From contig CAVOHR010000004.1 in the NCBI GenBank assembly GCA_963695835.1, positions 532,500 to 596,499 on the forward strand: a DNA stretch of 64,000 nucleotides, given 5' to 3'. This document shows, in pieces, positions 32,934-43,073 of this stretch. The position numbers and the translations under genes were made by a program. Origin of the DNA: VRUE01 sp963695835. GTDB taxonomy: Bacteria > Actinomycetota > Thermoleophilia > Solirubrobacterales > 70-9. Each line of letters opens with the position of its first letter. Within the stretch, counting starts at the first letter, position 1. The notes beneath the pieces were generated by a model. It made no database searches and had not been told where the DNA came from. It saw nothing but the letters and a program-made list of their open reading frames with translations.

Positions 32934-34112
32934 TCAGAGCAGCGGGTCGAGCTCGGCGAGGTAGCGAGCCAGCAGCGGATCGGTGATCCGCCAATCGCCC
33001 CGGCTCTCGCTGCGGGCGATCCCGATCCCCCGCAGCTCTTCGAGCGCGCGCCGCACCGAGTTGCGGGGCAGATCGCGGTAGGGGGGCTCGCCGCGCGCGA
33101 TGCGACGGGCCACCTCCAGGGCGTAGCGGTGGACGCCGCGCAGCCGCTCGACGCTCTGCTCGTGGTTGACGCGCTCGCCTTCCAGGGCGGCGCGGTAGCC
33201 CTGCTCGACCGCGGGCAGATCGATCGCGCGAGTCTCCAGCAGCACCGAGGTCATGTGGGTCTTCTGGGCGATCAGCATCGTCGCCCGGGGATGCCCGGCT
33301 CCCAGCTCGACCAGCCGGCGCAAGGCGAGCTCGTCGACCTCGCAGCCGTCCAGGGCGAAGCGGGCGGCGAGGCCCTCGACCCAGTCCTCCGCCGCGATCG
33401 GCCGCAGCTCGTGAAAGCTGCCGAATTGGCTGAGAGCGCGCTGGCGCGGCGTGAAGAGGTCGCGCATCAGGTGCTCGATCGAGCCGGCGAAAAGCACGCT
33501 CAGTTGGGGGCTGCGCTGGAAGATCGCCCGCATTCGCTTGGTCAGCGCGTCGGCGTCCCCGTAGGGTGCGCGGGCGCCGGCGATCTCCTGGAACTCGTCG
33601 AAGAAGAGCACGACGCGCTTGCCGTCGGCCTCGGCGATGCGACCGGGGAGGGCGAGGGCGTAGTCGAGATAGCGCTCGGGGTCGCGACGGGCGAGGTGCG
33701 GCGTGAAGGCGATCTCCATCTCCTCGCCGAGCTCGGTTTTCGATTTGACCACCGCCGAGACGCCGGCGGCGTCGGCGACCAGGCGCCCGGCCTCGCGGGC
33801 CTGGTGGACGATCCGCCGCAGCGCCGAGCGGTTGGCGATCGTCTGGACTACCAGCGCTTCGGCCAGCTCGGCGGCCGAAGCGATCCGGAAGAGGTCGACT
33901 TCGACGACGTAGAGGCCGTCGTCCCCGAGCCGGCGCAGGGCGGCGTCGCAGACGCTGGTCTTGCCCGTTCGCCGGGGGCCGGAGATCACCAGGTGCCCGC
34001 CGCCGGCGAGCGTCGCGGCGATCTCCCGCACGTCCTCACCGCGGCCAATCAAGAGCTCTGCGGGAAGCGGCTGGTCGGTCGGAAAGAGGATGGCGCTGGG
34101 CTGGCGGGGCAC
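32934..34112 (-). CDS. P-loop ATPase (archaeal-type AAA/STAND-like)
   Basis: Walker A 'GHLVISGPRRTGKTSVCDAA' near residue 45, Walker B 'GKRVVLFFDEFQEIAGA', a sensor segment 'LSVLFAGSIEHLMRDLFT', and a C-terminal winged-helix-like region ('RNSVRRALEELRGIGIARSE'). The layout matches small AAA ATPases of the 'ATPase domain predominantly from Archaea' group. These are common in accessory regions; the role is unknown. It is the first cargo gene to the right of junction B. Confidence 0.82.
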   Translation of the reverse strand: MPRQPSAILFPTDQPLPAELLIGRGEDVREIAATLAGGGHLVISGPRRTGKTSVCDAALRRLGDDGLYVVEVDLFRIASAAELAEALVVQTIANRSALRRIVHQAREAGRLVADAAGVSAVVKSKTELGEEMEIAFTPHLARRDPERYLDYALALPGRIAEADGKRVVLFFDEFQEIAGARAPYGDADALTKRMRAIFQRSPQLSVLFAGSIEHLMRDLFTPRQRALSQFGSFHELRPIAAEDWVEGLAARFALDGCEVDELALRRLVELGAGHPRATMLIAQKTHMTSVLLETRAIDLPAVEQGYRAALEGERVNHEQSVERLRGVHRYALEVARRIARGEPPYRDLPRNSVRRALEELRGIGIARSESRGDWRITDPLLARYLAELDPLL

Positions 34113-34129
34113 GTGCCAGACCTACCAGG

Positions 34130-34318
34130 ATGCGTCGTCATCGACGCATGATGCGTCCGGCGGAGTTCAGCGGCGGCACCCCGATCGAGGATCTCGAGCC
34201 AGGGTTCGAGATCGAGTTCGCCGACCAGGGCTCGGCGCTCGACGCCCGGCTCCGAGAAGAGCAGGCCAAAGCGGTCTTCGATCTGCTCAGCGCCCACAAG
34301 CGAAGGCTTCGGGACTGA
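34130..34318 (+). CDS. small hypothetical protein (62 aa)
   Basis: The frame reads 'EDLEPGFEIEFADQGSALDA' and 'AKAVFDLLSAHKRRLRD', an acidic start and a helical end. It is divergent from the ATPase with a 17-bp gap, leaving little room for separate promoters. Composition is plausible for coding; no family is recognised. Confidence 0.35.
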   Translation: MRRHRRMMRPAEFSGGTPIEDLEPGFEIEFADQGSALDARLREEQAKAVFDLLSAHKRRLRD

Positions 34319-34402
34319 GGCCAGAATTCAGGCGAGCATGCTCGGGCTACGCTTGCCCGCGATGGGGCGCAAAATGAATCCCGCAGAGCTCGCTTCGCCC
34401 GG

Positions 34403-35728
34403 TTGCACCGACCAGCATGGCGTGGACGCCGAGCTCGAGTGGACCGCGCTGCCATAGGGGTCTCTTTGGCGCGTCTGCCCGACAGCCTTGACGTACTCCG
34501 CGCGCGGGAGTTCCGGCTCCTGTTCAGTGGGCAGGCGGTTTCCGTGCTGGGCGATCGCATGGCCGTCGTGGCGCTCGCTTTCGCGGTGCTGGGGATCGGC
34601 GGTTCGGCCTCAGACGTCGGGCTCGTGCTGTCCGCGGGGGCGTTCCCCCTGGTGGCGGCCGTGCTGGCGGGCGGCGTGGTCGCCGACCGGGCCTCCCGCC
34701 GCGCCGTGATGGTGGCCGCGGACCTGGTGCGGGTCGCGAGCCAGGGCGCGATGGCAGCTCTGCTCATCGCGGGATGGGCGGAGGTGTGGACGCTCGCGTT
34801 GGTGGCCGGCGTGACCGGCGCGGCCACCGGCTTCTTCAGCCCCGCGTCGACCGGTCTGCTGCCCGAGGTCGTCCTCGCCGAGCACCTGCAACCGGCGAAC
34901 GGGCTGCGCGCGAGCGCCGTCTCGACGGGCGAGATTCTCGGCCCGGTTCTGGGCGGTGTGCTGGTCGCCACCGCCGGAGCAGGCTGGGCAATCGCGATCG
35001 ACGCCGTCACGTTCGCGGTGAGCGCCGCCTGCCTGGCGATGCTGCGAGTTCCGACGCGGGTTGCTGCGCAACGGAACTCCCTCGTCGCCGACCTGCGTCA
35101 GGGCTGGGTCGCCTTTCGGTCGCGCAGGTGGGTTTGGACCTTTGTCCTCTACTTCGCGATCGGCAACCTGCTCTGGGGCGCGTGGAACGCGCTCGGGCCG
35201 ATCGTCGCCGAGCGCGACCTCGGCGGTGCGGCCGCCTGGGGCACCATTCTCGCGGCGGTAGGGGTCGGAGCGCTCACCGGCAGTCTGCTCGCGACGCGCG
35301 TCAAACCGCGCAGGCCGCTGTTGCTCGCCGCCCTCGCCGACGGACTCTTCGCGCTGCCGTTGGCCTTCATGGCCGCGGCCACCTCGGTGCCGCTGATCGC
35401 CTGCGGCGCGGCGCTGTCGGGCGCAGGGATCGCGCTTGCGATCTCCGTCTGGGAGTCGACGCTCCAGCGCCACATCCCCGGCGAGTCGTTGTCCCGGGTC
35501 AGCTCTTATGACTGGTTCGGCTCGCTCGCCTTCTACCCCTTGGGACTCGCGATCTGGGGTCCGGTCGCGGCGGCCATCGGGGTCAGCGTCTCGCTGTGGC
35601 TGGCCTTCGGGCTCGCCGTCGTCGTGACCGTCACGCTGATCAGCGTCCCCGACATCCGCCATCTGCCTGCCGCCGCGCCGGCGGTGACCGCAGCGGTGGG
35701 GAACCCAGCCGAGAGTCCGACGCTCTAG
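34403..35728 (+). CDS. major facilitator superfamily transporter (MFS_3/enterobactin-exporter-like)
   Basis: A 441-aa frame with about 12 hydrophobic segments. 'FRLLFSGQAVSVLGDRMAVV' is the typical helix 1 of this group, with 'ADRASRRAVMVAADLVRVAS' as the helix 2-3 loop motif A and 'GLLPEVVLAEHLQPANGLRA' as the conserved mid-loop. Predicted drug or siderophore efflux. The first ~12 residues are doubtful; the GTG at 34439 is a good alternative start. It looks intact, unlike its right-hand neighbours. Confidence 0.85.
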   Translation: MHRPAWRGRRARVDRAAIGVSLARLPDSLDVLRAREFRLLFSGQAVSVLGDRMAVVALAFAVLGIGGSASDVGLVLSAGAFPLVAAVLAGGVVADRASRRAVMVAADLVRVASQGAMAALLIAGWAEVWTLALVAGVTGAATGFFSPASTGLLPEVVLAEHLQPANGLRASAVSTGEILGPVLGGVLVATAGAGWAIAIDAVTFAVSAACLAMLRVPTRVAAQRNSLVADLRQGWVAFRSRRWVWTFVLYFAIGNLLWGAWNALGPIVAERDLGGAAAWGTILAAVGVGALTGSLLATRVKPRRPLLLAALADGLFALPLAFMAAATSVPLIACGAALSGAGIALAISVWESTLQRHIPGESLSRVSSYDWFGSLAFYPLGLAIWGPVAAAIGVSVSLWLAFGLAVVVTVTLISVPDIRHLPAAAPAVTAAVGNPAESPTL

Positions 35729-35731
35729 TAG

Positions 35732-36021
35732 TTAACCCCCGCCCTCCGCGGAGGGCGCCGGCAGGCTGAAGCTCCCGAGCCTCGTGCTCCCCGGCGACCA
35801 CCCGATCCCCTCCGTCAGCTCGTCGACCCTGAGTTCGAGCGCGCTGGCGAGCTTGATGGCAGTGTCGATCCGCGGCAGGCGCGTTCCCCGCTCCAAGAGG
35901 CTGAATCTCGGTGGAGCGAGGCCATGACGCCGAGCTCTTCCTGGGAGAGCCCGGCGTGCTTGCGCTCGCGGGCCAGGTTCTCGCCGAAGCGGGCGGCGAT
36001 CGACGCCGACGGGCTAGGCAT
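35732..36021 (-). pseudogene. XRE-family regulator with frameshift
   Basis: Frame 1 gives 'ARFGENLARERKHAGLSQEE', then 'LGVMASLHR'. After a small indel at ~35920 frame 2 gives 'SLLERGTRLPRIDTAIKLAS', then 'ALELRVDELTEGIGWSPG'. The two halves together make a normal XRE helix-turn-helix protein. As written it cannot be translated through. Confidence 0.65.
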
Positions 36022-36039
36022 CGGAACCGCCCTTGGACT

Positions 36040-36215
36040 CGGCATCGCCCGGGGAGACATCGAACCCGCCCGACGTGACGGGGGCGACGGCCTCCAGGCG
36101 ATGCCCTCAAGCAACGCCTCGACAGGGATTTCCAGCGCGCCGGAGAGCTTGACCGCGGTGTCGATCCGAGCGGTGCGTTCGCCGCGCTCGAGCAAGCCGG
36201 TCGTCAGGGGGTGCC
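36040..36215 (-). pseudogene. second XRE regulator fragment (3' half)
   Basis: 'GLLERGERTARIDTAVKLSG' and 'ALEIPVEALLEGIAWRPSP' repeat the second half of the neighbouring XRE remnant. The first half is missing. The pair looks like a tandem duplication that has decayed. Confidence 0.55.
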
Positions 36216-36423
36216 AATGGTTGAAGTGGTCTGTGAACGCCTCGCGAGCAGCTGCCGTCCAGCTTCCGGTGCCTTTCCCATTCGGGGCAGGGAGAAATAT
36301 CCGGGCCGGTCCAGGGAAGTGTGGCGCGTCGTTCCAGAGACGGCCGGCAATGCTCGGAGGACCTGGCCTGTCGGTCGGCTGGTACGGCATCGAGAGAAGG
36401 GCGTCGCGCCTGTATCCGTAGAT

Positions 36424-36807
36424 GAGTCGGCGGTCGAACTGGATCATCCTCGATCTCAAGTCGCCGGCTTCTACTCGCTGGGCATGAGCGAAGTGGAGCT
36501 GCGATCGCAGCACCGCAAGGGGATCTCGGCGAGCCACCCGCGCCAGGGGGCCGTGCTCATCCTCTGGCTCGCGCGAGCCGCCAAGGCGAACGTGGACGCC
36601 GCGACCATCCTTCGCCACGCAGTCGGCATCGCACAGATCGGCTCGCGAAGAGTCGGCGCGGCCGTCATTGCCGTGGACCCCTTCGACGCTGCGACCGAGG
36701 ACTACTGGCGGCAGCACTTCGGCTTCCGCGCATCGCTCACCAAGCGAAGGGACGCCGGTGGCGAGCAGCGAAGCCGACTCTGGCTGCCGCTCTTTCCCGA
36801 GACCTAG
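36424..36807 (+). pseudogene. GNAT acetyltransferase (toxin-type) lacking its N-terminus
   Basis: The last ~125 codons look like a GNAT domain: 'RSQVAGFYSLGMSEVELRSQ' (strand 3-4 region), 'ILWLARAAKANVDAATILRH' (region of the acetyl-CoA loop), 'GAAVIAVDPFDAATEDYWRQ' and 'HFGFRASLT' (C-terminal strands). The upstream part reads as Arg/Pro-rich nonsense, and the Q/RxxGxG/A acetyl-CoA loop is not intact. Confidence 0.5.
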
Positions 36808-36998
36808 GCAGGCTGCCTGACGCGAGTGCTCGGCCGCGTAGTTTCCGCCACGTACTGCTCCGCGTTCAGGCAGAACTCACGCCAGCGCTCATCGAGGCGC
36901 GCCTTTGCCAGCTCGTCCGCGTCGATCACCGTCGGCGCCTCAACCGCCTGCTCAGGATCGGTCGAAGCCGCGAGAACATGTCTCTGATCGTCGGTCAT
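36804..36998 (-). CDS. small hypothetical protein (64 aa)
   Basis: 'MTDDQRHVLAASTDPEQAVE' and 'DADELAKARLDERWREFCLN'. Acidic, helical, no known domain. It converges on the GNAT remnant with a 4-bp overlap and lies 92 bp downstream of the DUF6119 gene on the same strand. Confidence 0.4.
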   Translation of the reverse strand: MTDDQRHVLAASTDPEQAVEAPTVIDADELAKARLDERWREFCLNAEQYVAETTRPSTRVRQPA

Positions 36999-37089
36999 TT
37001 GATCCAAGGGTATCGGCTAACGGAGTCGGGTTCCAAATCATCGCCTTCGGCTGGCGCAACCTGCCGCATATCCCGCGAGCTACGTCCCG

Positions 37090-38685
37090 CTAACCTTCGC
37101 GCACCTCGGCAACGGAAACCTTCAACCCTCGGTCCTGCAGACGCTTCGCGGAAGAAGCCAGATTGGCGAGACTGAAGAAGGGCAGGGTGTAGGGCGAGTC
37201 GTCTCGGCGCCTGCCGCGCGTGATGACGACGTATGCGATCTCCCAATCGCCGGGAGTGGGGCGCTCGGTCGGAAGCATGTTGGCCTGCCCCCCAAGCTGC
37301 GCGACGACTTCGGCGGCAGCGTCACGGTAGGGCTGGTCGTCGAGAAAGAGCTCGGCCGAGATCAAACCCTGGGCGAAGAGATGACTGAGCGTCGAGGAAG
37401 CGCCGCGGCGCTTGATGTGGACGAACTTGCGATCGGCGGTGAGAAGGTCGCAGAGCTCCACCGGATCGCGGCCTTTGACGCGAACGAGCTCGGTATGGGT
37501 ACAAACCGCTCCGATGGTTTCGGCAGCCAGTGCGTTGTAGTCGTCCTCTTCGATGCGCAGGGGCGCGTCGGGAAGCTGGAGGTCCGTGTCCGGGAGGCCT
37601 TTTACGAAACCAACGATCTCCTCATCGAGCGACTCGCTGACGCGAAACCACTGCCCTCCACTGAGCACGGCGAGATGGCCGTCGACGCGAGTGTCATAGA
37701 CGAGGCAGGCATAGACCGTCCAGCGCCGTCGGGCGAAACCGCTTGCGGCATCGACCGCTTCAACATGGTCCCTCTTGAGCTTGGCGAAGCTGAGCGAGGC
37801 CGCATTGCGAAGTGAGTCCAAGTACTTGCGGATGCTGGGGTCGGGATCGGGCTGCTCCTGATCGCGAACGGTGGAGAGATGAAAGCCGTCGTGATCCATC
37901 CAGTCGGTGATCTCCGGTGGCGCAAGGTGGATGTTGTCGAGGCGGCGCTCGCGCAGATCTTCCACAAGGCGCTCATTCAACTGCTCGATTTCCGCTGCCG
38001 AGCGGATCGGCCGCAGCTGATCGATGGCGCCGAAGCGCTCTTTGTAGTCATCGGCTTCGTATGTGGCGAACATTCACGAGCAAAGGTCAGGTATCGCCTC
38101 GAACTGCTCCCGCGTCGTCACCTTGAGCACATCCGAGCCAGCGAGCTCATGGGCGAGGGAGGCGTCGCGGGGACGACCGACCATCTGGCGGAGAAGGTCG
38201 CGCCTGAGGTCGAGTCCGAATTCGCTGAAGGCGGCCTCGCGGCTGGAATCACGGCGGGTGTGCATGGTGCGCTCATCGAAGCGCTTGGCATCGACGCTCT
38301 TCAGACGCTCGGGCTCGACAGCGTTGAGAACGACCCTCAGGCCGAAGTCGTACTCGAAGGCGTCGGGGTCGAGGAGGTGGCGCCCCTGACCAAAGGTGAG
38401 CCCGAAACGGCGGCCAGCGGAGCTGACGAAGAGGACGGCAGAGGTAGAAGCGTTGAAGAGACGGCGGAGGTCGCCCCCCTCGCGCACGTGAGGAGCAAGA
38501 AAGCCGACCCAGTTCGGCGCCTTCCGACCCTGCGGGCGGAGATAAAGGGCACCATCGACCCGCGAAGAGCCAATCAACTCATGGCACTCGAGTCCATCAG
38601 GGACGCGGAGTGCATCCTCCCAGGCGGCAATGTCCCTTCGAAGGAGAAAGAGCGAAAGCGAGCGCAGTGGGGCCTTGGGAGCCAT
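37090..38685 (-). pseudogene. DUF6119/TIGR04141-family protein split by an in-frame TGA
   Basis: Two adjacent frames are in phase, separated only by a TGA at 38076-38074. The first half (from the ATG at 38685) reads 'LRSLSLFLLRRDIAAWEDAL', then 'GALYLRPQGRKAPNWVGFLA'. The second half begins at the ATG right after the stop, 'MFATYEADDYKERFGAIDQL'. Joined, they give ~530 aa, the normal length of this 'sporadically distributed' family, found near restriction and defence genes. It may be dead, read through, or made as two chains. Confidence 0.75.
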
Positions 38686-38961
38686 ACCTAGATCGGCCGG
38701 GCATCCAGCGACCAGCCGCATGGGTTGCTTTTCATAACTGCTCCACTCCCCCCCCCTCGCTTGAGCTGCGCAGTTTATGCAAAGGCAAAGATATTTTTGG
38801 CGTTCTGGCGATCTTTGCTGCGCATGACCCTCGAGCGGTCCCCTTCGAGGTTTCAACCCGAAGGTTCGGCAAAACGGCCTCGAGAAAGTGCCCCCTTCGT
38901 GCCTGAAGCGGCCCTCTTCACGCGCTCTCGAACTCCGTTGATCCCGGGAGATGTGTCGAGA

Positions 38962-39208
<247 letters not shown>

Positions 39209-39350
39209 GGAAAACTCAGTCGATCGAGTTCTTTGAGCTTGACTGGGACTCAAACGCGGATGGCTGCCATAAGCGGTGGAGCGGCGGCGCAAGACAGTCT
39301 TCCCCATCGGCCGGTCTGCCACCCGCGAATTGCAACGCCATCAGGGCTGG

Positions 39351-42134
39351 CTAGACCGAACACAGCCGTTTGATTGCCGCTACAGCCCGCTCGGCGAGCT
39401 CTTCGTAGCCATGATCCGAAGCGCGGTCACGGGCGCGTGTGAATGCCGCGATCGCCTGTTGGCGTAGCTGTGGGCCGGGTGCTCCCTCGAGCAGCATCTC
39501 GCCCAGCCGGTAGGCCCCGTCGGCGCTACCCCGCATGTCGGCTCGTTCAAATGCATTCAGCGCCTTCAGGTGATCGCCGCGAGCACGCAGGAGAATACCG
39601 ACCGCTTTGGCCGCCTCAGCGCTTCCTCGTGCGTCGGCACGACGGTAGACGGCAAGGCCACTAGCGGTCTTTTTGCGGACGAAGGCGAGCAGCCATCCGA
39701 GCCGCACCGTCCCCTCAAGCAGCCCCAGTTCGTCGGCGCGCCCGTAGGCTGCCTCGGCGCCACCGAAATCTTCCTGGCGTTCCCGCAGGCGGCCGAGCAC
39801 GAATGCCGCCTCCGAACTGCCTGCTTCGCAGCCCTCTATCGCCAGTTCTTCAGCGAGCTTGACGGCGGGCTCGACCATCTTCCATGCTTCGCGCTCTTCA
39901 AGCAGCTCAACCAGGTGGAGTTGGCCTACCGCGTCGTCGCCCTTTCCTGCGTCGCGTAGCGCAGACTCGGCCTCCTCGATCTCGCCCTTGGCCTTCAGCA
40001 GCAACCCGAGGTTGCGTGACACCTCGGGCCCACGGTCGAGGGCGGCGCGAAAGACCGCCTCGGCTTCGTCGAGCTCGCCGCGGTTCCAGAGCAAGACGCC
40101 CAGTCGGGTCGTGCCAAGAAGCAACCCGCCATCGTGGGCGCGTCGGAACGTCGTCTCTGCTTTGTCGAATTCGCCTCGCCCCACAAGCAGCAAGCCCAGA
40201 TGGCAAGCCCCCGAGAGATCTCCGCGCTCGTCGGCACGCCGATAGGCAGCCTCAGCCTCCTTTAGCTTGCCGCGCGTCTCAAGCAGCATGCCCAGTCGCA
40301 TCGAGCCGTGGCCATCACCGCGCCGGTCGGCTCGACGGAACGCCGCCTCCGCATCCTCAGTCTCCCCCCGCTGCATGAGTCTCAGTCCGATGCGGCGGGC
40401 GCCAACTCCGTCGCCATGCTCGTCGGCCGCGCGGTATGCGGCGTCGGCTGCCTCAGAATCGTGCCTGCCGTGCTCAAGCAGGTAGCCAAGCTGGGCACTC
40501 GCATGCCAGTGCCCCCTTGCAATGGCACGCCGGAATGCCGCTTCCGCCGCGTCGAGGTCGCTGGCTTCCTGGTTGAGGAAAGTGCCATGCCAGCAGGCGC
40601 CCTGAGCGTCCCCGCCCTCGTCCGAGCGCTGCAGCGCTGCAGCGGCGGCGGTGAGGTCGCCCCGTTTCCTCAGTAGCAGGCCGAGCGCCCCCGAGGAGTG
40701 GACATCGCCCCGCCCCTCGGCACGCCGGTACGCCGCCTCGGCCTTCTCCGGCTCTCCGCGCTTTTCGAAGAGTCCCCCGAGGGCGCGCGCCGCGAGGCCA
40801 CTACCCACGGAATCTGCTCGCCGCCAGGCGCTTTCTGCTCTAGCTGTGTCGCCCCGGCCGTTTGCGACAGCGGCGATTCGCAGCAGGTCATCCTCGTCTT
40901 GCGCGTACTCGTTCAGGGCACGATCCCAGGCGACTTGGTGTATCGGCAGACCTTCCCGGTTGGCCCAAGCGACTACATAGTCATGAGGGGCATATGCGTC
41001 TGGATCTCCCTCGAATCGCAAGATCAGGGCGACGGTCGAGTAGAGCGGTTCCGCCGCCCATTCGAGGCCACGGGAAAACGCCTCGGACGTGGGCGCCCCG
41101 ACCAGGTAGTGGACGTACAGCTCGTTGAGTTGTGAGACGGAGAGCGGGCGCAGCAGCCCGGTACGACGACAGTCGATAGCCGCCATGGCGATGGCCCTCC
41201 CAGCCGCTGAGTCGCCATTGCGCAGCCTGTCGATGAGGCGAGGGGCAGCGATCATGAACTCGCCAAGCCCCTCGCGGGCAACTCTTTGCTCGACTGCAGG
41301 GGGATACATCTCACGCACCCGTCGAAGCTCGTCCTCATCGAGCATCGGATTGAGCTGAAGTGGCGGATAGCGAGCCAGCAGGTCTCCGACGATCTCGCGG
41401 AAGCCGCTGTTCTCGGAAAGTGCCAGACCCTTGCCACCCTGCGTAGCCAAGACGATGACGGGCCTTTTCCATTTGCCGAAGGCCCGCATGGCATCGAGGT
41501 TCAGACCGCGCTGGCCATGCGCACATACCTCGATATCGTCAATCCAGATGATGCACGGTCCGTCGCCGAGACCGCGTGGTGGCCAGGGCTTGGCGAGCTT
41601 GGCGACCGCATCCGCGCTCTTCGGCGAAAGCAGCCACGCGTCGCGGAGGGTCTTGGCGGCGACCTTGAGGGCAGTGCGTGACTTCCCAGCCTTTGAGGGG
41701 CCCGAAACGACGACGAGCGACGCCCTCGTCTCCGTGCTCGCCTCTTGCAGTCGCTCTCGCAGCTGCCCGTCCATGCCGCGCGGTACGTACTCCGGATGAC
41801 CGTCGGCCAGCACGCCGAGTAGCTTGAGCGAGTCGGGCGCCTCATGGTCGACGCCAATTTCGTACAGCGTGGCGTCATCGACCATCTCGGCCATGCGCAA
41901 CGGCGGTAGGTGCCAGCCGGTCCTGCGCTCGTCTATCTCCCGAGTTCTCGCCTGCTGGACCCTCAGCAAGACGCCTAGTGAGGCTCCGCCGAACCCGAGC
42001 ATCGCGATGGACACCGTCGCAACCGCCGGCCCGCCAGCGGCGGTCATAAGTGCGCCAGCCGTCCCGATCAGCGCGAGGATCGCGCCAAGCAGCTTGTCCC
42101 TGGCCTCCAACTCAGCGGTGGACCGTCCGATCAC
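39351..42134 (-). CDS. membrane-anchored STAND-like NTPase with TPR/Sel1 repeats
   Basis: Two N-terminal helices (~15-33 and 37-59) anchor the 927-aa protein. An NTPase domain follows: Walker A GPSKAGKS (145-152) and Walker B 'CIIWIDDIE' (~194-202). From residue ~430 to the end there are about 13 repeats of ~36 residues of the TPR/Sel1 type ('EDAEAAFRRADRRGDGHGSM', 'LKEAEAAYRRADERGDLSGA'). A sensor array joined to a P-loop switch and a membrane end is the plan of Avs-like and other STAND defence ATPases, where the repeats bind a phage product. The start is a GTG. Its only upstream neighbour is divergent. Confidence 0.82.
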   Translation of the reverse strand: MIGRSTAELEARDKLLGAILALIGTAGALMTAAGGPAVATVSIAMLGFGGASLGVLLRVQQARTREIDERRTGWHLPPLRMAEMVDDATLYEIGVDHEAPDSLKLLGVLADGHPEYVPRGMDGQLRERLQEASTETRASLVVVSGPSKAGKSRTALKVAAKTLRDAWLLSPKSADAVAKLAKPWPPRGLGDGPCIIWIDDIEVCAHGQRGLNLDAMRAFGKWKRPVIVLATQGGKGLALSENSGFREIVGDLLARYPPLQLNPMLDEDELRRVREMYPPAVEQRVAREGLGEFMIAAPRLIDRLRNGDSAAGRAIAMAAIDCRRTGLLRPLSVSQLNELYVHYLVGAPTSEAFSRGLEWAAEPLYSTVALILRFEGDPDAYAPHDYVVAWANREGLPIHQVAWDRALNEYAQDEDDLLRIAAVANGRGDTARAESAWRRADSVGSGLAARALGGLFEKRGEPEKAEAAYRRAEGRGDVHSSGALGLLLRKRGDLTAAAAALQRSDEGGDAQGACWHGTFLNQEASDLDAAEAAFRRAIARGHWHASAQLGYLLEHGRHDSEAADAAYRAADEHGDGVGARRIGLRLMQRGETEDAEAAFRRADRRGDGHGSMRLGMLLETRGKLKEAEAAYRRADERGDLSGACHLGLLLVGRGEFDKAETTFRRAHDGGLLLGTTRLGVLLWNRGELDEAEAVFRAALDRGPEVSRNLGLLLKAKGEIEEAESALRDAGKGDDAVGQLHLVELLEEREAWKMVEPAVKLAEELAIEGCEAGSSEAAFVLGRLRERQEDFGGAEAAYGRADELGLLEGTVRLGWLLAFVRKKTASGLAVYRRADARGSAEAAKAVGILLRARGDHLKALNAFERADMRGSADGAYRLGEMLLEGAPGPQLRQQAIAAFTRARDRASDHGYEELAERAVAAIKRLCSV

Positions 42135-42307
42135 GGGGCCGATCGTATATTGGAGATCCTGAGGCGCTCCACAGCGCTCATCCGCTGTCCAGCGTCGTCA
42201 TGTGTTTCTTCTCGCGTCGCAGGCATATCCCGCACGAGGATCATCCGGCGCGCCACCCCCAGCATTCGCCCGGCGTTCTCACCATCTAACGCTTATACAC
42301 TCGCGGA

Positions 42308-42769
42308 ATGGGACAGAGGGTCAAGTGTCCCGATTGCCGGGGTGAAAGCTTCGTGGATCTCGGATCGGGGTGGGTCGAGTGTGTGAGCGACGTGCCCTAC
42401 AGCGGCGCACCTCCCGAGCTCACTGGACTCCCCCACCCCATTCACCAGTTTGGTCCCTGCGGACATCGCTTTCAACCAGCCGCCATCATGGAGGCTGAGG
42501 CCGCACGCCTGAAGAGGGCGGCGCGAGAAGCGAAAGTGCAAGCTGAAGCTGAGGCGGCGGAGCGAGATCAACGGGATGAATCTGTAGCGATCCTCAAGAG
42601 AAGCGGCGACATCACCGAAAAAAAGGGCGCCGTCCTCTCGGACGACGCCCCGGTGGAGCTGGACTCGCTCAGGCGACGCTGCCGTTCGCCGCGCCCGCTC
42701 CGACCGCTTCCGGCTCGGGCTCGGCCTCCTCGCGCTCGCCGTTGGCCGGCGGCGGGTCGAGGAAGTTGA
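42308..42769 (+). CDS. zinc-ribbon protein with coiled-coil region
   Basis: The N-terminus has paired Cys/His ligands: 'VKCPDCRGESF', then 'GWVECVSD' and 'FGPCGHRFQ'. A charged helix follows (~'EAEAARLKRAAREAKVQAEA'). The last ~30 codons run antisense through the terminator and 3' end of ssb, so the natural end may be earlier in evolution but no earlier stop exists. The role is unknown; it could be a nucleic-acid or protein adaptor. Confidence 0.55.
   Translation: MGQRVKCPDCRGESFVDLGSGWVECVSDVPYSGAPPELTGLPHPIHQFGPCGHRFQPAAIMEAEAARLKRAAREAKVQAEAEAAERDQRDESVAILKRSGDITEKKGAVLSDDAPVELDSLRRRCRSPRPLRPLPARARPPRARRWPAAGRGS
42618..42652 (-). terminator. rho-independent terminator of ssb
   Basis: On the minus strand a long stem (GGGCGTCGTCC with GGACGGCGCCC, loop GAGA) is followed directly by seven T. 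It lies 17 bp after the ssb stop. Confidence 0.92.
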
Positions 42770-43073
42770 CCTGCGTGGCGACCACGTAGCTGCGCTGGCG
42801 CGGCACGTCGTGCTCGTCCTTCCACTGGTCGAGCTCCAGCCGGCCGACGACCCCGATCCGGCTTCCCTTCGAGAGGTAGCGGACGCAGTTCTCGGCGGTC
42901 CCGTTCCAGACCTCAACGTCGTAGAAGACGGCGCCTCGGTCCTCACCGTCGCGGCTGGTCGGCCGCTGGATCGCGACCCTCAGGGTGCTGACCGAGTGCT
43001 CTGAGCGCGTCTGGCGCAGCTCGGGGTCCTTGGTCAGGCGAGCGGTGAGAGTGACTACGTTCATGTCCTGCAC
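42669..43073 (-). CDS. ssb: single-stranded DNA-binding protein
   Basis: OB-fold SSB: 'NVVTLTARLTKDPELRQTRS', then 'VFYDVEVWNGTAENCVRYLS' and 'GSRIGVVGRLELDQWKD'. The C-terminal tail is acidic but ends 'GAANGSVA' rather than the DDDIPF-type tip that recruits repair and replication proteins, so this is an accessory SSB. The GTG at 43073 has AAAGGAGG 6 bp upstream; an ATG at 43064 is the alternative. Mobile elements often carry such extra ssb genes. Confidence 0.92.
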   Translation of the reverse strand: MQDMNVVTLTARLTKDPELRQTRSEHSVSTLRVAIQRPTSRDGEDRGAVFYDVEVWNGTAENCVRYLSKGSRIGVVGRLELDQWKDEHDVPRQRSYVVATQVNFLDPPPANGEREEAEPEPEAVGAGAANGSVA

